Shown piece by piece: positions 25,927 to 33,912 of a DNA stretch of 64,000 nucleotides. This stretch comes from Sphingopyxis sp. LC363. GTDB taxonomy: Bacteria; Pseudomonadota; Alphaproteobacteria; Sphingomonadales; Sphingomonadaceae. A program made the position numbers and the translations under genes. The stretch covers positions 1-64,000 of the forward strand of contig NZ_JNFC01000073.1 in the NCBI RefSeq assembly GCF_000756385.1, written 5' to 3'. The notes under the pieces are model-generated. The model searched no databases and had not been told where the DNA came from. It worked only from the letters and a program-made list of their open reading frames with translations. Position 1 is the stretch's first letter, and each line of letters begins with the position of its first letter.

Positions 25927-26709
25927 TTAGCGGGGGGCCATGCGGATTGCGCCGTCGAGGCGGACGGCTTGGCCGTTGAAATAGGTGTTGCGGACCATCT
26001 CCATCGCGAGGCTCGCATATTCCTCGGCCTTGCCGAGACGTTTGGGGAAGGGGACCGAGGCCTCGAGGCTCTCCTTTACCTTCGGGTTCATATTGTTGAG
26101 GAGCGGCGTGCCGAATACGCCCGGCATGATCGAATTGACGCGGATACCGAGATCCATCAGGTCGCGCGCCATCGGCAGGACGAGGCCGTTCACGCCGGCC
26201 TTTGCCGAGCCATAGATGACCTGGCCGATCTGCCCGTCCTGCGCCGCGACCGAGGCGGTCAGCACGATCGCGCCGCGCTCGCCGTCTTCCATTTCGGGGA
26301 GTGTCGCCATGCCTTCGGCGGCGATCGACGCAACGCGATAGCTCGCGGTCAAAATGCCTTCGACACCGAAGGCATAATCGGCGGTCGGCGTCCGGCGATA
26401 ACCGCCGCTTTCCTTGTCGTACGCGAGCGTCTTGCCGCGGCGCGAGGTCATCGCGCAATGGACGCACACGCGTTCCTGCCCATGCGCTGCGCGCGCTTTC
26501 GCATAGCCGTCGAGGACCGATTGTTCGTCGGTAATGTCGACATGCACGAACAGCCCGCCGATCGACGCCGCGACCTCTTCGCCAAGCGCGTCATTGATGT
26601 CGAAGATCGCGACCTTCACCCCCGAGGCTGCGAGAGCCTCGGCGGTTGCGCGGCCGAGGCCCGACGCGCCGCCGGTGATCACGGCCGATAAGCTGGAATC
26701 GATTTTCAT
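25927..26709 (-). CDS. SDR, type-2 3-hydroxyacyl-CoA dehydrogenase-like
   Basis: 260-aa short-chain dehydrogenase. Nucleotide loop TGGASGLGRATAE, acidic residue after strand 2 (IFDINDA) pointing to NAD(H), catalytic YGSAKAG, and a tail (PFPKRLGKAEEYASLA; FNGQAVRLDGAIRMAP) typical of HSD17B10-type enzymes that oxidise 3-hydroxy-2-methylacyl-CoA. It carries a large insertion (about residues 90-150, including a CVHCAM segment) compared with minimal SDRs. Start ATG 26709 with GAGGAG. Ten bases after the preceding dehydrogenase gene. Confidence 0.88.
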   Translation of the reverse strand: MKIDSSLSAVITGGASGLGRATAEALAASGVKVAIFDINDALGEEVAASIGGLFVHVDITDEQSVLDGYAKARAAHGQERVCVHCAMTSRRGKTLAYDKESGGYRRTPTADYAFGVEGILTASYRVASIAAEGMATLPEMEDGERGAIVLTASVAAQDGQIGQVIYGSAKAGVNGLVLPMARDLMDLGIRVNSIMPGVFGTPLLNNMNPKVKESLEASVPFPKRLGKAEEYASLAMEMVRNTYFNGQAVRLDGAIRMAPR

Positions 26710-26719
26710 GGGGGGCTCC

Positions 26720-27925
26720 TCAGGCGGGAATCTGGTTGAAGGGGACGCCCTTGTCGGGGCGATGGTCCTGCGGCAGACCGAGGATGCGCTCGGCGATGGT
26801 ATTGAGCAAGGTTTCGTCGGATCCGCCCGCGATGCGGCCTGTCGGCGCATTGATCCAGCTCGACGCCCAATCGTCCTTGGGCGAGGCATGTTCGTCGAAC
26901 GCGAAGGCATCGGTGCCCTGAAGGTCGAGCGCGAGTTCGGAGAGCTTCTGGCGCGAGCGCACCGCGACGAGCTTGTTGAGCGAGCCTTCGGGGCCCGGGG
27001 TCATGCCCGCCTGCATCATCAGCCGGGCGCGCCGGTTGATCGAATCGAGCCCGGCGCGCATCGCATGGTTGCGCGCGATCTGCTGACGGATACGACCGTC
27101 CTCGATCGCGGGGCGGCCGTTCAACCGCACCTCTTTGGCAAGCTCGACGAAGAGGTCGAGGTGCGGCCCGAAACCCGCGCTGTCGGTCGCGACATAGCGC
27201 TCGATCATCAAGGTCGCGATCGCGACCGCGAAGCCGCCGCCGACCGGCGACATGCGATGGTCGTCGCTGACCTTCACATCGTCGAAGAACACCTCGTTGA
27301 CGTGACTGTCACCGCCCGCGAGCTTGATCGGGCGCACGGTGACGCCGGGCGCCTTCATGTCGACCCAGAAATAGGTGAGGCCTTTGTGCTTCGCGACCGT
27401 GGGATCGGTGCGCACGACGATAACACCATAATCGCTATATTGCGCCCAGCTCGTCCAAACCTTCTGTCCGTTGATCTTCCAGCCGTTGCCGTCGGTCTCG
27501 GCACGCGTGCGCAGGCCGGCAAGGTCGGTGCCGCCCGAGGGCTCCGAAAAGAGCTGGCACCAGATTTCTTCGCCCTTGAGCGCCTTGAGCACGCGTTCCT
27601 TGACGAACTCGCGGTCGCTGCCGAACTGCATCAGCACGGGGACGGGCATGCCGAGCGAGATGCCGAAATAGACGTTGGGGAAGCCATGCTTCATCTCCTC
27701 GCCCTCGAAGGTGATTTTCTCGATATGGCCGAGGCCCTGACCACCGAGGTCGGTCGGCCAGTTGATCCCGGCGTAACCGGCGTCGAACTTCGCCTTCTGG
27801 TAACGGCGGCCGAGCGCGAGATCCTCCTCGACGCTCAACCATTTGCGCGCCGCCTTGCCGAAGGTCGGCACCATCGATTCGCACCAGGCTGCCGCCTGGG
27901 TGCGATATGCTTCGAGATCGGTCAT
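26720..27925 (-). CDS. acyl-CoA dehydrogenase
   Basis: 401 aa; FAD motif QLFSEPSGGTDLAGLRTRAE, then WKINGQKVWTSWAQYSDYG, and C-terminal helices ending RILGLPQDHRPDKG. The C-terminal NTIAERILGLP pattern fits the FadE26/28-like branch. ATG 27925 follows AGGAGCACACGC and overlaps the stop of the next dehydrogenase gene (27922), so the two subunits are translated together. Pairing of this kind suggests a heterotetramer acting on bulky or branched acyl-CoAs. Confidence 0.91.
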   Translation of the reverse strand: MTDLEAYRTQAAAWCESMVPTFGKAARKWLSVEEDLALGRRYQKAKFDAGYAGINWPTDLGGQGLGHIEKITFEGEEMKHGFPNVYFGISLGMPVPVLMQFGSDREFVKERVLKALKGEEIWCQLFSEPSGGTDLAGLRTRAETDGNGWKINGQKVWTSWAQYSDYGVIVVRTDPTVAKHKGLTYFWVDMKAPGVTVRPIKLAGGDSHVNEVFFDDVKVSDDHRMSPVGGGFAVAIATLMIERYVATDSAGFGPHLDLFVELAKEVRLNGRPAIEDGRIRQQIARNHAMRAGLDSINRRARLMMQAGMTPGPEGSLNKLVAVRSRQKLSELALDLQGTDAFAFDEHASPKDDWASSWINAPTGRIAGGSDETLLNTIAERILGLPQDHRPDKGVPFNQIPA

Positions 27926-29016
27926 GCGTGTGCTCCTGCCAACCGGTCGACGAGTATATCTTCCCAGAAGAAGCTGCTCCCCTGCTCGAGCGCGAGCGTG
28001 CGTGCGCGGCGCATGTGGAGATGCAATCCGATCTCCCACGTTACGCCGATCCCGCCGTGGATCTGCACGCAATCACGCGCCGCGGTGTCATAGGCCTCGG
28101 TCGCCGACAGGCGCGCGGCGGCGGCGGCCGGGATGAAATCATTCTGTCCCTCGCGCGCCGCGGCATGGATGGCGTTTGCGCGCGCGAGTTCGACGAGGCC
28201 GTAAAGCTCGGCGATGCGGTGCTTGATCGACTGGAAGGCGCCGATCGGCTGGCCGAAGGCTTTGCGGGTTAGCGCATAGTCGCGCGCGATCTCCATCAGC
28301 GCTTCGGCCCCGCCGGTCTGTTCGTGCGCGGTCACGACCGCTTGCAGCGCAAGAATATGGAGCGCGGCCGCGCGCGCAGCGTCGCCGGTGACGAGCGCTT
28401 CGCCCGGAGCCCCGGCGAACAGAAGGTCGGCGATGCAGCGGCTGTTATCGAAGCTGTCGACGGCCTTGCGTTCGATGCCGGCGAGATCGACGATCGCCAG
28501 CGCGGGTGTTCCGCCCTCTTGCGCGAAAACGATGGCGACATCGGCGAACAGTCCGCCCGATACGCCCGGAGCGGTTCCTGCAACCTGACCCGCTTTCGAT
28601 GTCACGGGCGGGACAGCGGGCAGGGCATCCGGCCCCGAAACAAAGGCGATGGCACCGATCGTCTCGCCGCTCGCGAGGCCCGGAAGCCAGCGCGCCCTCT
28701 GCTCGTCGCTACCGTAAAGCTCGATCGCCTTGGCCGCCCCGAAGCTCGACGTCAGGAACGGCGCGCCGCTGAGCGACCGCCCCGCCTGATGCGCGATCAG
28801 CCCCAGCTCGACGAGGCCGAGGTCAAGGCCACCATAGGCCTCGGGGAGCGCGAGCGCGGTCCAGCCCTGTTCCTTCGCCGTCGTCCAGAAACCATCATGA
28901 TATTGGCCGCTGGTCTGGAGAAGCGGGAGTAGCTCGTCCTTGTTCACCCGCGCTTCGAGCGCGCGCCGCGATTCGGTTGCGATCGCCTGTTGCCCTTCGT
29001 CGTACAAGATCGACAT
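27922..29016 (-). CDS. acyl-CoA dehydrogenase (partner subunit)
   Basis: 364 aa. N-terminal LALPEAYGGLDLGLVELGLI, a degenerate central FAD region (FVSGPDALPAVPPVTSK instead of the E/S-P-G-S-D type), and a C-terminal domain with ALTRKAFGQPIGAFQSIKH and IHGGIGVTWEIGLHLHMRRA. The weak FAD motif fits the partner subunit of an alpha2beta2 enzyme, with the gene at 26720-27925 as the catalytic or FAD-contributing half. First gene of a five-gene operon (dehydrogenase pair, SDR, thiolase, racemase), with an operator-like site 41 bases upstream. Confidence 0.88.
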   Translation of the reverse strand: MSILYDEGQQAIATESRRALEARVNKDELLPLLQTSGQYHDGFWTTAKEQGWTALALPEAYGGLDLGLVELGLIAHQAGRSLSGAPFLTSSFGAAKAIELYGSDEQRARWLPGLASGETIGAIAFVSGPDALPAVPPVTSKAGQVAGTAPGVSGGLFADVAIVFAQEGGTPALAIVDLAGIERKAVDSFDNSRCIADLLFAGAPGEALVTGDAARAAALHILALQAVVTAHEQTGGAEALMEIARDYALTRKAFGQPIGAFQSIKHRIAELYGLVELARANAIHAAAREGQNDFIPAAAAARLSATEAYDTAARDCVQIHGGIGVTWEIGLHLHMRRARTLALEQGSSFFWEDILVDRLAGAHA

Positions 29017-29056
29017 TGGCTCGATTCCTCTACCCTATGTTTTCGGTCATCATCCG

Positions 29057-29078
29057 GACGTTAACGTAAACGTCAAGT
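29057..29078 (-). promoter_or_regulatory. operator-like site, copy 1
   Basis: 22 bp beginning GACGTTAACGTAAACGTC (plus strand), an imperfect dyad with arms GACGTT/AACGTC. It matches the site at 30344-30365 at 20 of 22 positions and lies 41 bases before the start codon of the dehydrogenase operon. Read on the minus strand it contains TTGACG, so it may overlap the -35 box, as expected for a repressor site. Confidence 0.65.
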
Positions 29079-29120
29079 GTTTTGACGCTACGGCCGCTCG
29101 CCGGTCAACTGACGGCCGTG

Positions 29121-30302
29121 TCAGGCGTGCCCGGCTTTCCAGTCGCGCTTGATCTTTTTCGCGAGGCTCCATTTGTGAACCTCGGTCGGGCCGTCGTAGA
29201 TTCGGAACGCGCGTACCTCGCGGAACACCTGTTCAACGATCGTCCTGTCGGTGACCCCGGTACCGCCCATCACCTGAACGCAGCGATCGGCGATACGCAT
29301 CAGCGCCTCCGACACCGCGACTTTCGCCATCGAGCTTTCGACGGTGCCAAGCGACCCGGTGTCGAGCACGCCGGCGCACCAGTCGATCATCAGTTCGGCC
29401 TGTTTCAGATCGATCATATTCTCGGCGAGCATGAAGCCGACACCTTCATGGTCGATCAGCGGCTTGCCGAACGCCTCGCGGCGGTTGGCATAGTCGGTCG
29501 CGATCTCGTGTGCGCGGATGCAGCAGCCGAGCCAGCGCATGCAGTGCGACAGGCGGGCAGGGGAGAGGCGAACCTGCGCGTAGCGGAAGCCTTCGCCGGC
29601 TTCGCCAAGCATCTGGTCAGCGGGAACGCGCAAATTGTCGATGGTCAGCGTCGCATGGCCGCCGGGCATCGAACTGTCAATCGTGTTGGGTACTTCGTCG
29701 ATGCGGATCGCAGGGTCGGGCAAGTCGACCAGGAACATGCACGCGCCTTGCTCGGCCTTCGCCATTACGATGCCGACACGCGCGCCCTGTGCGCCGGTGA
29801 TGAAGGTCTTGCGGCCATTCACCACCCAATGATTGCCGTCGAGATGGCAGGTCGTCTTCATCATCGACGGGTCGGATCCCGCGCCGCCCTCATCGGCGGG
29901 CTCGGTCATGAAGAAGGCCGAACGGACGCGGCCCTCGACCATCGGCTTCAGGAACCGTTCCTTGAGTTCGGGGCTGCCTTCCTTACCGAGCAGATACATA
30001 TTGCCCTCGTCGGGTGCCATCGTGTTGCACGCGAGCGGGCCGAGCGGCGACAGACCGCTCTTGATCAGCACGACGGCGGTCTCGCGCTGGTTGAGATGGC
30101 TGCCGTCGTCGAAGATATGCGGTGTCAAAACCCCGGCGGCGCGGGCATGCTCGCGCATTTCCATCACCAACTCGTCGGTCGGCGCGCCGTGATGGTCGCG
30201 GCGCGGGTCGCTTTCGTAAGGAATCACGATTTTGCGGACGAATGCTTCGACCTGGTCGGCGATGGCCCGCGCCCGATCCGATATGCCTTCGCCCGCCGTC
30301 AT
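29121..30302 (-). CDS. acyl-CoA dehydrogenase
   Basis: 393 aa. FAD region AFFMTEPADEGGAGSDPSMM, WVVNGRKTFITGA, and C-terminal RREAFGKPLIDHEGVGFMLA, VMGGTGVTDRTIVEQVFREV and RIYDGPTEVHKWSLAKKI. The GPTEVHKW ending matches the FadE/CaiA-like (long acidic-lid) subgroup. Own promoter region with an operator-like site 42 bases upstream. It precedes, with a 104-base gap, the five-gene operon regulated by the sister site. Confidence 0.92.
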   Translation of the reverse strand: MTAGEGISDRARAIADQVEAFVRKIVIPYESDPRRDHHGAPTDELVMEMREHARAAGVLTPHIFDDGSHLNQRETAVVLIKSGLSPLGPLACNTMAPDEGNMYLLGKEGSPELKERFLKPMVEGRVRSAFFMTEPADEGGAGSDPSMMKTTCHLDGNHWVVNGRKTFITGAQGARVGIVMAKAEQGACMFLVDLPDPAIRIDEVPNTIDSSMPGGHATLTIDNLRVPADQMLGEAGEGFRYAQVRLSPARLSHCMRWLGCCIRAHEIATDYANRREAFGKPLIDHEGVGFMLAENMIDLKQAELMIDWCAGVLDTGSLGTVESSMAKVAVSEALMRIADRCVQVMGGTGVTDRTIVEQVFREVRAFRIYDGPTEVHKWSLAKKIKRDWKAGHA

Positions 30303-30343
30303 TCCGATTCCCTTCGTTATCTAAGTTTCTTTTCAGTCAACCC

Positions 30344-30365
30344 GACGTTGACGTAAGCGTCAAGT
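30344..30365. promoter_or_regulatory. operator-like site, copy 2, between divergent genes
   Basis: 22 bp beginning GACGTTGACGTAAGCGTC, near-identical to 29057-29078. It lies 42 bases from the acyl-CoA dehydrogenase start (30302, minus) and 58 bases from the oxidoreductase start (30423, plus), so one site could control both. The ACGT-core dyad recalls MerR-family LiuR-type operators of acyl-CoA/branched-chain regulons; that link is from memory, and no MerR-family gene is in the window. Confidence 0.65.
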
Positions 30366-30422
30366 TATTTCATGGACCACCGCGACGATGCCGTAAGGGC
30401 AGGACCGCACAGGAGGATCGAG

Positions 30423-31403
30423 ATGGCTTTCAAGACACGCATCACCGAAATGCTGGGTATCGAACATCCGATCGTCCAGGGCGGGATGCAGAGCGTCGGC
30501 TATGCCGAGCTTGCGAGCGCGGTGTCGAACGCCGGCGGCCTTGGCATATTGACCGCGCTGACCCAGCCGACGCCCGAAGCGCTCCGCGCCGAAATCGAGC
30601 GGTGCCGCGCGATGACCGACAAGCCGTTCGGCGTGAACATGACCGTCTTCCCGACGATCAACGCACCCGACTACAACGCCTATGCGCAGGCGATCATCGA
30701 TGGCGGGGTCAAGATCGTCGAGACCGCGGGCACGCAGGCGGTGCGCGAGATTTGGGAGATGCTGAAGCCGCATGGCGTTACCATCCTCCACAAATGCACC
30801 GCGGTCCGCCACGCGCTGTCGGCCGAGCGCGCGGGCTGCGACATCATTTCGATCGACGGCTTCGAATGCGCGGGCCACCCAGGCGAGGACGATATTCCGG
30901 GCCTGATCCTGATCCCGGCGGCGGCCGACAAGGTGAAGATCCCGATGCTCGCGAGCGGAGGTTTCGGCGACGGGCGCGGCCTCGTCGCGGCGCTGTCGCT
31001 CGGTGCCGAGGGCATCAACATGGGCACACGCTTCTGCGCGACGAAGGAAGCCCCTATCCACGACAATGTGAAGCAGGCCTATGTCGACAATGACGAGCGC
31101 GGCAGCTTCCTGATCTTCCGCAGCCTCAAGAATACCGCGCGCGTCGGCAAGAGTGCGGTGAGCGAAGAAGTCGTCCGCCGCCTCGCGGTCCCCGACGCGA
31201 CCTTCGCCGACGTCGCCGAGTTGGTGAACGGCAAAGCGGGGCGCGAACTGCTCGAAACCGGCGACCTCAGCAAGGGCGTGTTCTGGGCGGGCATGGTGCA
31301 GGGTCTCATCCATGACATACCGACCTGCAAGGAACTGATCGACCGGATCATGTCGGAAGCCGATGCGATCGTCGATCAGCGGCTGGCGTCGTTGCGCACC
31401 TGA
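30423..31403 (+). CDS. nitronate monooxygenase / NAD(P)H-dependent flavin oxidoreductase family
   Basis: 326-aa FMN-binding TIM barrel of the NMO/2-nitropropane dioxygenase family. It opens with TRITEMLGIEHPIVQGGM; GVNMTVFP, HKCTAVRHALSAERAGCD, and the FMN-phosphate loop ASGGFGDGRGLVAALSLGAEG follow. The His of the nitronate oxidase active site appears in ECAGHPGEDD. In acyl-CoA clusters such proteins often act as NAD(P)H:flavin enzymes or enoyl-CoA reductases, not true nitronate oxidases. ATG 30423 has AGGAGGATCGAG. Divergent from the dehydrogenase gene across the operator. Confidence 0.87.
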   Translation: MAFKTRITEMLGIEHPIVQGGMQSVGYAELASAVSNAGGLGILTALTQPTPEALRAEIERCRAMTDKPFGVNMTVFPTINAPDYNAYAQAIIDGGVKIVETAGTQAVREIWEMLKPHGVTILHKCTAVRHALSAERAGCDIISIDGFECAGHPGEDDIPGLILIPAAADKVKIPMLASGGFGDGRGLVAALSLGAEGINMGTRFCATKEAPIHDNVKQAYVDNDERGSFLIFRSLKNTARVGKSAVSEEVVRRLAVPDATFADVAELVNGKAGRELLETGDLSKGVFWAGMVQGLIHDIPTCKELIDRIMSEADAIVDQRLASLRT

Positions 31404-31530
31404 TGCGCCCAAAGGCCTGACCTTAGCCGCTGGCGCGCCGCAACGGCTTTCGATATGATCCGATTCTTCGCAATTTGACCGTATCGAAGCCCGCCGGCGC
31501 CCGCGCCCGCCGGCGCGGCAAGGGGGATGT

Positions 31531-32613
31531 TTGAGCCTCATCGAATATAAGGGTTTCGGCGGTGTCCGCCTCGCCGCCGATATGCTGGGCGACGAGAACG
31601 ATCCCGCCGTGTTGCTGGTCCCCGGGATCGGGCAGGATCGCGCCGCGTGGCGCGAGGTCGCCGACGCGCTCGTGCTGTCGGGGCGGCGTGTCGTGAACCT
31701 CGGCCTGCGCGACGAACAGCCGTTGGCGCCGCATGTCGAGGATCTCCGCCTGGTGCTGGCGCAGATGGGGTCGCGCCCCGTCGTGGTCGCCGCAGCCGAC
31801 GGCGGATGGGTCGCAGCGCGCGCGCTCGCGCTCGACGGTGCCCACCTTGCCGCCGGGCTCGTCGTTGTCGACATGCCGGTCGACGAGGGGGCGATCGCCG
31901 ACGGCCTTGCGGCCCGTGTCGCGGTTCCGACCCTCGTAATACGCGGCGGTTTCTCGCCCGCGCAAAGCAGCGCGGTGGGCGATGCCTTCAACGTCGCGCT
32001 GCCGATGGGAGAGAGCGCCGACATCGACGATTGCGACCTCGCGCTGGCATCGGACCGGAAAGAGGCGCTGCTCGGGCAACTCCTCGAATTTCTCGAACGT
32101 CACCAGCCGCGCGAGGCGATGGAGTTCAAGGCGGGATCCGACCCGCGCACCCTCCGCGATGCGATGGGCTGTTTCGCGACCGGAATCACGATCGTCACCG
32201 CGCTCGACGCGACAGGAACGCCGGTCGGGCTGACCGCGAACAGCTTTACCTCGGTGTCGCTCGACCCGCCGCTCCTCCTCGTCTGCATCGCCAACACGGC
32301 GGGAACCGCGCCGATACTGCGTGACGCGGCGCATTTCGGAGTCAATGTCCTGCAAATCGGCCAGCAGCCGACGTCGAACCGGTTCGCCGCAAAGGGCGAA
32401 GACCGGTTCGCCAACCAGCCGTGGGCGCCCGGGCAAACCGGCGTGCCGCTCCTCGGCGGTTCGCTCGTGTCGTTCGAATGCCAACGCGAATCGCTCCACG
32501 AAGCGGGCGATCATTTTATCCTCGTCGGCCGCGTCGTCCGCGCGCAGTTCGAACCGCATCGCGACCCGCTGCTCTATTTTCGCGGAAAATACCGGCGGCT
32601 GCATTTCGCATGA
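31531..32613 (+). CDS. alpha/beta-hydrolase-like + flavin reductase fusion protein
   Basis: 360 aa in two parts. Residues about 1-190 form an alpha/beta-hydrolase-like domain (LLVPGIGQDRAAW). At the nucleophile elbow, where G-x-S-x-G is expected, the sequence reads AAADGGW, leaving D90 as the only candidate nucleophile. No clear catalytic His follows, so this half may be inactive. Residues about 205-358 form a flavin reductase-like FMN split barrel (LRDAMGCFATGITIVTA; GLTANSFTSVSLDPPLLLV; HFGVNVLQ), which reduces FMN for a partner oxygenase. Start TTG 31531 after AGGGGG. The 127-base gap to the upstream gene contains only GC-rich spacer with a small CGCCGGCG dyad. Confidence 0.82.
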   Translation: MSLIEYKGFGGVRLAADMLGDENDPAVLLVPGIGQDRAAWREVADALVLSGRRVVNLGLRDEQPLAPHVEDLRLVLAQMGSRPVVVAAADGGWVAARALALDGAHLAAGLVVVDMPVDEGAIADGLAARVAVPTLVIRGGFSPAQSSAVGDAFNVALPMGESADIDDCDLALASDRKEALLGQLLEFLERHQPREAMEFKAGSDPRTLRDAMGCFATGITIVTALDATGTPVGLTANSFTSVSLDPPLLLVCIANTAGTAPILRDAAHFGVNVLQIGQQPTSNRFAAKGEDRFANQPWAPGQTGVPLLGGSLVSFECQRESLHEAGDHFILVGRVVRAQFEPHRDPLLYFRGKYRRLHFA

Positions 32614-32703
32614 TGGCGGACAGGGTGGGATTCGAACCCACGGTGAGCTTGCACCCACGGCGGTTTTCAAGACCGCTGCCTTAAACCACTCGGCCACCTG
32701 TCC
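32614..32703 (-). tRNA. tRNA-Ser (anticodon TGA)
   Basis: 90-nt gene on the minus strand. The acceptor stem GGACAGG pairs with CCTGTCC, the discriminator is G, and CCA is encoded. The anticodon arm is GCGGT-CTTGAAA-ACCGC, giving anticodon TGA. A long variable arm of class II shape and GGTTCGAATCC in the T arm complete a serine tRNA that reads UCA/UCG-type codons. Confidence 0.95.
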
Positions 32704-32850
32704 TTGTGCCGCCGCCATAGCGCGCGGATGCCCGGCGGCAAGCGAAACCTTGCCCGCTCGACCCATCGTGCGAATGACTCGCCTCGTCCCGCCGCAGCCT
32801 AGCCAAGCCGCTCGCATCTGTGCGACACACACCCTATGGGTGGGGACATG

Positions 32851-33912
32851 ATGCACGCTATACGTTTCAGAACCGGACGCCTTTTCGGGATCGCCGCAGC
32901 CTTCCTGTCGGCATGGATGCTCACCGCTTCGGCACCGCTTCATGCGCAAAGCGGCGATGCCGGCTTCGATAGCTATGTCCAATCACTGTGGCCCAAGGCG
33001 CAGGCGCGCGGTGTGTCGCGCACCACCTTTGACCGCGTCGCGGCGGGACTGCGTTACAATCCCCGCGTCGTTGCGCTCGATCGCGACAATCTGGGCAGCC
33101 CGCCAAACCCCAATACCCCGATCCCGGCCTTCGCGCCTTACAGGGCAAAGCATGTCGATGCCGCGCGCATCGGGGGCGGACGCCGCGTCCATGACCGCTT
33201 GCTTCCGCTCCTGTCGCGCATCGAGCAGCGCACCGGCGTTCCGACGAGCATCATGATCGCCATCTATGGCCACGAAACCGCCTATGGTCAGGTGACCGGG
33301 AATTTCGACCTGCCCGAGGCGCTCGCCACCCTGGCATATGAAGGGCGTCGCCGCAGCCTGTTCGAACCCGAACTGATCGCGACGATGGTGATGGTCGAGC
33401 GCGGCGTCCCGCGCAGCGCGCTGAAGGGCAGCTGGGCCGGCGCCTTCGGCTATCCCCAGTTCCTGCCGTCGGTCTATCTGCGCGTCGCCGAGGACGGCGA
33501 CGGCGACGGTGTCGCACGGATCTGGTCGAGCGAAGCCGATGCGATCGAGTCGATCGGTTCCTATCTCCGGAACGCCGGCTGGCGCGCCGGACAGCCGTGG
33601 GGCGTCGCGGTCACGGTCCCCGCGAGCTTCAATCGCGGCGCGGTCGCCAATCGCCTTAACCCGACGCGATGCCCGCGCGTTTTCGACCGCCACAGCCGCT
33701 GGCGCTCGATGGCCGAATGGCGCGCGGCGGGCATCCAGCCGCTCAGCGGGCGCTGGCCCGACGGCAATGTCCAGGCGACCTTGCTCGAACCCGATGGCCC
33801 CGGCCGGACGGCATATTTGCTGACCGGTAACTATCGTGCGATATTGGACTATAATTGTTCCAATTTTTACGCATTGTCTGTGGGGTTGCTGGCGGATGAA
33901 ATCGATCGTTAG
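32851..33912 (+). CDS. lytic murein transglycosylase, MltB/SltB family
   Basis: 353 aa with a signal peptide ending PLHAQ. It cuts peptidoglycan between MurNAc and GlcNAc. The catalytic Glu is in MIAIYGHETAYGQ, followed by ALATLAYEGRRRSLFEPELI, GSWAGAFGYPQFLPS and DGDGVARIWSSEADAIESI, all family hallmarks. A C-terminal part (YLLTGNYRAILDYNCSNFYAL) is standard for MltB. Three ATGs (32836, 32848, 32851) are possible; the third is best spaced from GGTGGGG. The next gene (RlpA) starts inside its last 17 bases, so cell-wall enzymes are coupled. Confidence 0.92.
   Translation: MHAIRFRTGRLFGIAAAFLSAWMLTASAPLHAQSGDAGFDSYVQSLWPKAQARGVSRTTFDRVAAGLRYNPRVVALDRDNLGSPPNPNTPIPAFAPYRAKHVDAARIGGGRRVHDRLLPLLSRIEQRTGVPTSIMIAIYGHETAYGQVTGNFDLPEALATLAYEGRRRSLFEPELIATMVMVERGVPRSALKGSWAGAFGYPQFLPSVYLRVAEDGDGDGVARIWSSEADAIESIGSYLRNAGWRAGQPWGVAVTVPASFNRGAVANRLNPTRCPRVFDRHSRWRSMAEWRAAGIQPLSGRWPDGNVQATLLEPDGPGRTAYLLTGNYRAILDYNCSNFYALSVGLLADEIDR

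Noticed and set aside
24373..26691. Very long open frame on the plus strand
   Set aside because: Antisense to the CoA-transferase, thiolase and SDR genes. The low stop frequency is a GC-rich artefact; the translation is rich in Arg/His/Asp with no domain.
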